Below, piece after piece: positions 58,670 through 64,000 of a stretch of DNA of 64,000 nt. How positions within the stretch are numbered: position 1 is the stretch's first letter; each line of letters starts with the position of its first letter. The notes below the pieces were generated by a model, which did not search any database, was not told the DNA's origin, and saw only the letters and a program-made list of their open reading frames with translations. Position numbers and translations under genes: made by a program. Source of the stretch: Streptomyces misionensis (GTDB taxonomy: Bacteria; Actinomycetota; Actinomycetes; Streptomycetales; Streptomycetaceae); NCBI RefSeq assembly GCF_900104815.1, contig NZ_FNTD01000004.1, forward strand, positions 2,558,501 to 2,622,500, read 5' to 3'.

Positions 58670-59505
58670 GCCTCTCCCCCGAGGCCCGGGGCCCCCGGGT
58701 CCGCGCCGTCCGCCTCGGCCCCCGGTCCGTCGCCGCCCTGGTCCTGGTCACCGCGGTCGGTGTGATCGCCTTCGGCTGGCCCTTCCTCGCCCCGCCCGCC
58801 TCCCGGCTCAGCGCGCACGCCCAGGACGCCCCCTGGCTCTTCGCGGGCCTGCTGATCCTGCTGGTGGCGGTGGTCGCGGCAACCATCTCGGAGTCGGACC
58901 TCGGTCCCAAGGCGGTCGCGACACTCGGCGTGCTGGCCGCGACCGGTGCCGCGCTGCGGCCGATCGGCGCGGGCACGGCCGGGATCGAGCCGATGTTCTT
59001 CCTGCTGGTGCTCAGCGGCCGTGTCCTCGGCCCCGGCTTCGGGTTCGCGCTGGGCTCGGTGACGATGTTCGCGTCCGCGCTGCTGACCGGCGGGGTCGGC
59101 CCCTGGCTGCCGTTCCAGATGCTGTCGATGGGCTGGTTCGCGATGGGCGCGGGCCTGCTGCCGGGCCCGGTACGGCTGCGCGGCCGGGGCGAACTGCTGC
59201 TCCTGGCCGGATACGGCTTCCTCGCCTCCCTCGCCTACGGCACCGTCATGAACCTGGCCGGCTGGCCCTTCATGGGCGCCACCGCGTCGGGCATCTCCTT
59301 CCACCCGGGCGACTCGGTCGCCGCCAATCTGGCCCGCTTCGTCGCCTACTGCCTGGCCACCTCCCTCGGCTGGGACCTGGGCCGGGCCCTGTGCACGGTG
59401 GTGCTGACCTTCGCGCTCGGCCCGGCGGTGCTGCGCGCGCTGCGCCGGGCCACGCGCCGCGCCGCCTTCGAGACCCCGGTCACCTTCGAGCGCCCCGGGG
59501 GGTGA
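58666..59505 (+). CDS. ECF transporter substrate-binding S component, cobalamin specific by context
   Basis: 279 residues, six hydrophobic segments after a 20-residue polar N-terminus. It shows the loop ISFHPGDSVAANLARFVAYCLATSLGWDLGR in the final third (seen as its ends ISFHPGDS...LGWDLGR). Riboswitch control and the linked operon point to cobalamin or a corrinoid precursor. S components are too diverged to assign the substrate from sequence alone. The start at 58666 overlaps the ATPase stop by 4 bases (ATGA). Last gene of the operon. Confidence 0.85.
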   Translation: MSLSPEARGPRVRAVRLGPRSVAALVLVTAVGVIAFGWPFLAPPASRLSAHAQDAPWLFAGLLILLVAVVAATISESDLGPKAVATLGVLAATGAALRPIGAGTAGIEPMFFLLVLSGRVLGPGFGFALGSVTMFASALLTGGVGPWLPFQMLSMGWFAMGAGLLPGPVRLRGRGELLLLAGYGFLASLAYGTVMNLAGWPFMGATASGISFHPGDSVAANLARFVAYCLATSLGWDLGRALCTVVLTFALGPAVLRALRRATRRAAFETPVTFERPGG

Positions 59506-59849
59506 GGGGCCGTACCCGTGCGGTGAACGGGCCGGTGAGGCACCCCACATGACGCAGTTCACCTACGAAGGACGGCCGTACCTCCGTTCGGCGCAGGAAC
59601 ATCGGCCCGCACCCCCTTTGACCTGCGGTTTGCGGCCTGCGCCACATAGCGGACAGGGCACACCCATCCGGCCTCAACTAGTAAATGCGGTGATTGCGGG
59701 CGGTTGTCCGGGCTGCTTATCTGGTCGGCGTCGCCAGGCGCCACGGGCCCCCAGGGTCGCGGCGCCGACGCATGCCGGTCGCGGAAACGCGGCCCGCCCC
59801 CAGGGGCTCGTGCGCGGCGATTCCCTGTCCCCGACGCAAGAGGTTCTCC
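59506..59849 (+). other. 344-base leader region before the lysozyme-like gene
   Basis: No protein gene is supported. A possible promoter is TTGCGG then TTATCT 17 bases later (near 59695-59723), leaving an untranslated leader of roughly 120 bases with several GC hairpins (GGCGCC / GGCGCC). No ydaO-type (cyclic di-AMP) aptamer core or other known riboswitch could be recognised, though such leaders are common before cell-wall hydrolase genes in Streptomyces. Confidence 0.5.
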
Positions 59850-60263
59850 GTGTCCGTTTCCGTGATCCGTCGCATCGCCTCCCCGAAGAAGGCCCTCACC
59901 GTCGCCGCCGTGGCCGCCGCCACCACCGGCATGGCGCTGTCCGCGGCTCCCGCCCAGGCCGCCCCCGCCTCCGCCTCCTCGGCCCAGGCGATCGCGCACA
60001 AGATGATCCCGGACGCCGCGCAGTTCAACGCGTTCAGCAAGATCGTCGAGCGGGAGAGCGGCTGGAACCCGACCGCCACCAACAGCTCCTCCGGCGCCTA
60101 CGGCCTGGTCCAGGCCCTGCCGGGGTCGAAGATGGCCTCCGCGGGCGCCGACTGGAAGACGAACCCGGCCACCCAGATCAAGTGGGGCCTGGACTACATG
60201 AACTCCCGCTACGGCAGCCCGGTCAAGGCCTGGTCCTTCTGGCAGGCGAACGGCTGGTACTGA
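59850..60263 (+). CDS. Secreted lytic-transglycosylase/lysozyme-like protein
   Basis: 137 residues. Signal peptide (ALTVAAVAAATTGMALSAAPAQA) then a compact SLT/goose-type lysozyme domain. The catalytic Glu lies in KIVERESGWNPTA and the substrate-cleft motifs SGAYGLVQALPGSK and GLDYMNSRYGSP are present. It ends in FWQANGWY. This short single-domain type resembles secreted Streptomyces cell-wall lytic enzymes of spore germination. GTG start at 59850 with AGAGG upstream at spacing 6. A long leader precedes it. Confidence 0.88.
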   Translation: MSVSVIRRIASPKKALTVAAVAAATTGMALSAAPAQAAPASASSAQAIAHKMIPDAAQFNAFSKIVERESGWNPTATNSSSGAYGLVQALPGSKMASAGADWKTNPATQIKWGLDYMNSRYGSPVKAWSFWQANGWY

Positions 60264-60288
60264 GCCGGTCCCACGGCCACCGGACCGC

Positions 60289-61551
60289 TCACCGCGCTCC
60301 GGCGCCGAACCAGCGCGCCACCCCGGCCAGCGCGCCCCGTCCCGACCCCTGGTGGTCGACGGCGCCCAGGTCGAGCAACCGCACCCTCGCCCCCCGCGCG
60401 GCGAGGGTGCGTTCGCATGCCCGGGCGTTGCCGATCGGCACGTCCGTGTCGCCGTCCCCGGCGTACAGCCGCACCGGCACGCCGGGCTTCCAGGCGCAGG
60501 CGCCGTCGTTGGCCCGCAGCGCCTCGGCGAAGCCGCCCGTGGGGTGGCCGAGGCCGCGGTAGAAGTCGGCCGTCACCAGCTCCTTCACGTTCGGCGCGAG
60601 CTGCCGGACGATGTCCTCGTCCTCGTGCCGCCCGTCGAAGAGGTGCTCGACGCGGTCGGCGTACGGCTGCCGGAACACCTCGGACGGGTCCCTGTAGATG
60701 GCGTGCAGCCGGTTCTGGGCGACGAGGAAGTAGGAGAGGTAGAACACCGCGCTGATGTCGTTGACCCGGCCGTCGGTCATCGCGGGCACCTGGGTGCCGA
60801 GCAGGTCGTAGGGCCCGGAGACCGGGGCGAGCGCCTTCAGCCGGAAGCCCGGCGCGTCCCCCGCCTGCACCGCCCGGCCCAGTGCCATGGCGACCTGGCC
60901 GCCCTGGGAGAAGCCGCTGACGTACAGGTCGCCGTCGATCGTCCGGCCCAGCCCGCGCGCGGCCGTCCGGGCGGCGCGCAGCATGTCCACGGAGGCGGTG
61001 ACGGCGGACCGCGTGTCCATGTAGGGGTGCGGTCCGGGGCCCTCGCCCAGGCCCAGGTAGTCGGGCGCGGCGACCGCGCGGCCGGTGGCGGCGAAGAGGT
61101 ACGAGGGTGCCCGCGCCGCCTCGGCGACGGAGGGGGCGTAGGCGCGGTCGGACATGGTGCCGTGGGTGTCGGAGACGAGCGCGAGCCGGCGGCCGCCGCC
61201 GTCCGGGAGGGTGAGCAGTCCGGTGGCGGTGGTGGGCCCGCCGTACGGGTCCACCGTGCGGTACGTCAGCCGGTAGGCGCGCACGCCGTGGCGGACCGGG
61301 TCGGTGCCGATGTGCTGGTCGGCGAGTTCGCGGACGACCTCCGCCCGGTCGCGCGCGGCGACCGGGACGACGGAGAGGAGCCGCCCCCTGCCGTCCCCGC
61401 CGGGTGCGCCGGCCGCGAGGGCGGCGGGTGCCGCCGCGGCCCCGGCGCCCGCGAGCAGCAGTGCGGCGAGCCCGGCCGCCGCCGCCCGCCGGGCCCCTGC
61501 GGTGCGCCGGCTCGTCCGTCGCGTTCCTGTTCCGTGCGTTCCCCGTGTCAT
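60289..61551 (-). CDS. Secreted lipase / alpha-beta hydrolase (LIP-type)
   Basis: 420 residues. N-terminal signal with an Arg-rich n-region (RRTSRRTAGARRAAAA) and hydrophobic LAALLLAGAGAAAAP, possibly Tat. The core is a secretory-lipase fold; the nucleophile elbow is GFSQGG (SGFSQGGQVAMALG near 220). The catalytic Asp/His lie near AGDGDTDVPIG and VDHQGSG. The cap and length match LIP-type bacterial lipases. It starts at the ATG at 61551. The end of the gene contains a 12-bp hairpin in the coding region (60380). Confidence 0.9.
   Translation of the reverse strand: MTRGTHGTGTRRTSRRTAGARRAAAAGLAALLLAGAGAAAAPAALAAGAPGGDGRGRLLSVVPVAARDRAEVVRELADQHIGTDPVRHGVRAYRLTYRTVDPYGGPTTATGLLTLPDGGGRRLALVSDTHGTMSDRAYAPSVAEAARAPSYLFAATGRAVAAPDYLGLGEGPGPHPYMDTRSAVTASVDMLRAARTAARGLGRTIDGDLYVSGFSQGGQVAMALGRAVQAGDAPGFRLKALAPVSGPYDLLGTQVPAMTDGRVNDISAVFYLSYFLVAQNRLHAIYRDPSEVFRQPYADRVEHLFDGRHEDEDIVRQLAPNVKELVTADFYRGLGHPTGGFAEALRANDGACAWKPGVPVRLYAGDGDTDVPIGNARACERTLAARGARVRLLDLGAVDHQGSGRGALAGVARWFGAGAR
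60380..60411. terminator. Strong hairpin inside the lipase coding region
   Basis: CGCACCCTCGCC (60380-60391) and GGCGAGGGTGCG (60400-60411) are perfect 12-bp arms with an 8-base loop, inside the last part of the lipase gene. On the plus strand it is well placed, 117 bases after the lysozyme-like gene, to act as that gene's terminator. Confidence 0.45.
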
Positions 61552-61654
61552 GGCCCACACGCTAGGCGGACACGCCTTCCGCGCCCATGCAGTTCGCCCC
61601 CGCTCCCGTGGTGGAGTTGTCCTCACCCTGTCCGTCCGGCGAACCGGAGGAACG

Positions 61655-62356
61655 ATGACGACGCCGAAGACAGCGGGGCCGGCGGGCACCGGGCCGGACC
61701 CGGAGGCCCGCGGGGTGCGGCTGGTCGTCGTCCTGCTCGCGCTGACCGTGGTGAGCGGTCTGATCGACGCCGTCAGTTATCTGGGGCTCGGCCGGGTCTT
61801 CACGGCGAACATGACCGGCAACCTGGTGGTGCTGGGGTTCGCGGCGGCGGGGGCGCCCGGGTTCTCGGTGCCGCACACCGCGACCTCGCTGGGCTGTTTC
61901 CTGCTCGGCGCGGTGGTGGGCGGCCGGGTGGCGGCCCGGTTCGAAAGCGGCTCCCGGCGCCGCTGGGCGCGGCTGAGCCTGGCGGCCGAGGCGGCCCTGG
62001 TGGGACTGTCCACGGCGGTGGCCTTCGCCTGGCCGGGCGACGCGGGCGCCGCCTACGCGCTCATCGCCCTCACCGCCCTCGCGATGGGCCTGCGCAACGC
62101 CACCGTCCGCAGGCTCGGCATCGCCGATCTGACCACCACGGTACTGACCGGGACCCTGACCGGGCTGGCCGCCGACTCCCGCCTCGGCAACGGCACCGGG
62201 CACCGCTCCCCGCGCCGCACCGCCTCGGTCCTCGCCATGCTCGCCGGTGCCGTCCTGGGCGCCTGGCTGGTGCTGCACCACGGCCTGGGCCTGCCGCTGC
62301 TGCTCGCGGCCGTGGGGTCGGCGGTGCCGGCGATGACCGCCTCCGGCCGCGAGTAG
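61655..62356 (+). CDS. YoaK/DUF1275-family membrane protein
   Basis: 233 residues, six hydrophobic segments. The signature VSGLIDAVSYLGLGRVFTANMTGNLVVLG near residues 34-61 (seen by its ends GLIDAVSYL...NMTGNL) identifies the DUF1275/YoaK family, which has no assigned function. RHLGIADLTTTVLTGTLTGLA-type RRLGIADLTTTVLTGTLTGLA near 150 is the second conserved block. The ATG at 61655 follows GGAGG at spacing 4. It stands alone between convergent genes. Confidence 0.92.
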   Translation: MTTPKTAGPAGTGPDPEARGVRLVVVLLALTVVSGLIDAVSYLGLGRVFTANMTGNLVVLGFAAAGAPGFSVPHTATSLGCFLLGAVVGGRVAARFESGSRRRWARLSLAAEAALVGLSTAVAFAWPGDAGAAYALIALTALAMGLRNATVRRLGIADLTTTVLTGTLTGLAADSRLGNGTGHRSPRRTASVLAMLAGAVLGAWLVLHHGLGLPLLLAAVGSAVPAMTASGRE

Positions 62357-62369
62357 CGCCGCTCGGCCG

Positions 62370-64000
62370 TCAGCCCTCGGCGACGGCCACCGCTCCCGTC
62401 TTCGGCTCCCCGGCGCGGGCGGCCTGGAGTACGGTGCGCACCCGCGGCCCCTGTACCAGGTACGACAGCCCGAAGCCGGCGGTGACCACCACCGCGCCGC
62501 CCACCGCGTCCAGCACCCAGTGGTTGGCGGTGGCGAGGATGGCCGAGACGGTGAAGAAGGGGTGCAGGAGGCCGAGGGCCTTCATCCACCACTTGGGCGC
62601 CAGGATCACGATCACCATGCCGCACCACAGGGACCAGCCGAAGTGCAGGGACGGCATCGCCGCGTACTGGTTGGTGAGCGCGGTCATCGCCCCGTAGTCG
62701 GGGTGGGCGAGGTCCTGGGTGCCGTGCACGGTGTCGATGAAGCCGAGCCCCGGCATCAGCCGCGGCGGGGCCAGCGGGAAGAGCCAGAAGCCGATCAGGG
62801 CGAGGAAGGTGGCGAAGCCGAGGGAGGTGCGGGCCCAGCGGTAGTCCACCGGGCGGCGCCAGTACAGGACCGCGAGCACGGCGAGCGGCAGCACGAAGTG
62901 GAACGACTCGTAGTAGAAGTCGAAGAAGCCCCGCAGCCAGCCGATCCCCGCGACCGTGTGGTTGAGCCAGTGCTCGATGTCTATGTGCAGGAACCGCTCG
63001 ATGTCGACGACGATCCGCCCGTGGTGCTCGGCGGCGTCCCGGCCCCGGTCGTCCCCGCCGGCGCCCGCGGCCAGCCGGACCTTCGCGTAGGCGGCGTACA
63101 CGACCCGTATCAGCAGCAGTTCCAGGAGCAGGTTGGGGCGGGTCAGGACCCGGCGCAGGAACGGCACCAGCGGCACGTGCTTCCAGCGGGCGGGGACCGC
63201 GGGGGCGTACTCGGTGGGGACCGGGGTCTGGTAGTACGGCGAGGTGCGGGACAGGAACGGTACGGCGACGGCGGCGGCCAGCGCCGCGACCAGCACCAGG
63301 TCGTCGCGCAGGGCGTACAGCGCCGGGGTGTTCGGCAGCATCATCTTCGCCGGCAGGGTGGTCACCAGCACCACCGCCACCGGCCAGACGGTGCGGTCGG
63401 AGGCCCGGCGCCCGACCCGTCCGACCACCGCGAGCAGCAGCCACAGCAGCTGGTGCTGCCAGGTGGTGGGCGACACGGCCACGGCGGCGCAGCCGGTGAC
63501 GGCCACGGCGAGCAGCAGCTGCCCGTCGTGCGCGTAGCGCACCGCGCGGCGCAGGGCGAGGACCGCGACGGCCGCGCCGAGCAGCAGGAAGAGCGTGATC
63601 TCCAGGGGGCCGGTGAGGCCGAGGCGGAGCAGGGCGCCGTGCAGGGACTGGTTGCCGAGGGCGTCGGCCTTGCCGCCGAGGCCCACCCCGGCCGGGTGGC
63701 GCAGCCAGTAGGTGACCGAGTCGTGCGGCAGCGCCGCCCAGGCGAGCGCGGTCAGCGCGGCGAAGGTGCCGGTGCCGGTCAGCGCGGCCCGGCGGCGGTC
63801 GGTGAACCAGAGCAGGGGGACGAAGAGCAGCACGGTGGGCTGGAGGGCCGCCGCCAGGCCGATGCACACCCCGCCGGCCCGCTGCCCGCGCACGGCGAAG
63901 CAGCCGGCCAGCACCAGCAGCACCGGCAGGATGCTGGTCTGGCCGAGCCACAGGGCGTTGCGGACCGGCAGCGAGACCATGAGCAGGCTGATCGCGACCG
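62370..64000 (-). CDS. Fusion of GT87 mannosyltransferase and PAP2 phosphatase, N-terminus cut by window edge
   Basis: About 543 residues are visible; the reading frame is open to base 64000, so the true start lies beyond. The N-terminal portion is a polytopic GT87 (DUF2029) mannosyltransferase, using polyprenyl-phosphate mannose (HWLNHT-type loops and a string of TM segments). The C-terminal 200 residues are a PAP2 phosphatase with PSLHFGWSLW and HWVLDAVGG, two of the three PAP2 motifs. The fusion may couple sugar transfer to dephosphorylation of the lipid carrier. Confidence 0.9.
   Translation of the reverse strand, partial: VAISLLMVSLPVRNALWLGQTSILPVLLVLAGCFAVRGQRAGGVCIGLAAALQPTVLLFVPLLWFTDRRRAALTGTGTFAALTALAWAALPHDSVTYWLRHPAGVGLGGKADALGNQSLHGALLRLGLTGPLEITLFLLLGAAVAVLALRRAVRYAHDGQLLLAVAVTGCAAVAVSPTTWQHQLLWLLLAVVGRVGRRASDRTVWPVAVVLVTTLPAKMMLPNTPALYALRDDLVLVAALAAAVAVPFLSRTSPYYQTPVPTEYAPAVPARWKHVPLVPFLRRVLTRPNLLLELLLIRVVYAAYAKVRLAAGAGGDDRGRDAAEHHGRIVVDIERFLHIDIEHWLNHTVAGIGWLRGFFDFYYESFHFVLPLAVLAVLYWRRPVDYRWARTSLGFATFLALIGFWLFPLAPPRLMPGLGFIDTVHGTQDLAHPDYGAMTALTNQYAAMPSLHFGWSLWCGMVIVILAPKWWMKALGLLHPFFTVSAILATANHWVLDAVGGAVVVTAGFGLSYLVQGPRVRTVLQAARAGEPKTGAVAVAEG

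Noticed and set aside
59600..59849. ydaO/yuaA (cyclic di-AMP) riboswitch before the lysozyme-like gene
   Set aside because: The conserved GGGGAGC and GACGGCAAGACC-type core segments could not be found; only unspecific GC hairpins are seen.

Overview
The window is chromosomal DNA of a Streptomyces-type actinomycete. The evidence is a very high GC content, strong third-position GC bias with long shadow frames, many GTG (and a few TTG/CTG) starts, dense 4-8 base start/stop overlaps, an F420 enzyme, and gene families typical of Streptomyces. No tRNA, rRNA, transposase, integrase or CRISPR array was seen.

Layout. 1-5.4 kb: housekeeping genes (F420 reductase, MFS exporter, methionine aminopeptidase, heme oxygenase behind two tandem 21-bp palindromes, a short PhzF-like protein). 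5.4-9.8 kb: an iron-uptake operon efeO-efeB-efeU plus a lipoprotein, behind two abutting DtxR/DmdR-type iron boxes. 9.8-18.1 kb: a primase-polymerase-like protein, an Rsm22 methyltransferase, a serine hydrolase and MFS pair, an SDR enzyme, a D-Ala-D-Ala carboxypeptidase, DoxX and MazG-like proteins. 18.1-21.4 kb: module A (HExxH ImmA/IrrE-like protein, polytopic membrane protein, FAD monooxygenase). 21.5-24.5 kb: a lower-GC accessory block with two WXG-type proteins, a Fic-domain protein and two unknowns in one operon. 25.0-25.4 kb: rnpB on the minus strand. 25.6-34.9 kb: RNB ribonuclease, YaaA, KDPG aldolase, the RNase HI/phosphatase - zinc-ribbon - Nif3 operon (the order known from Mycobacterium Rv2228c-Rv2230c), a 51-aa small protein and a MaoC hydratase. 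35-40 kb: an ABC exporter and two divergent MFS exporters, one with an added C-terminal domain. 40-43.5 kb: methyltransferase, murein amidase and two envelope proteins. 43.6-47.8 kb: a GT4 / methyltransferase / alpha-toroid operon divergent from a KstR-like TetR regulator with a perfect KstR-type operator between them. 48.3-52.7 kb: module B, a second, expanded copy of module A with two membrane proteins. 53.6-59.5 kb: a cobalamin riboswitch followed by five overlapping genes encoding two membrane-anchored extracellular proteins and a complete ECF transporter, so almost certainly cobalamin (or precursor) uptake. 59.8-64 kb: a secreted lysozyme-like protein, a secreted lipase, a YoaK/DUF1275 protein and a GT87-PAP2 fusion running off the end.

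Most notable. (1) The metallopeptidase/membrane/FAD module occurs twice within 30 kb in the same gene order, which defines a coherent but functionally unexplained system. (2) The WXG-Fic operon looks like a horizontally acquired type VII-type effector cassette. (3) The riboswitch-controlled ECF operon contains an alpha-toroid protein that could act as an extracellular cobalamin binder. (4) Several unexplained palindromic operators lie upstream of hmuO, the SDR gene, dac and module B.
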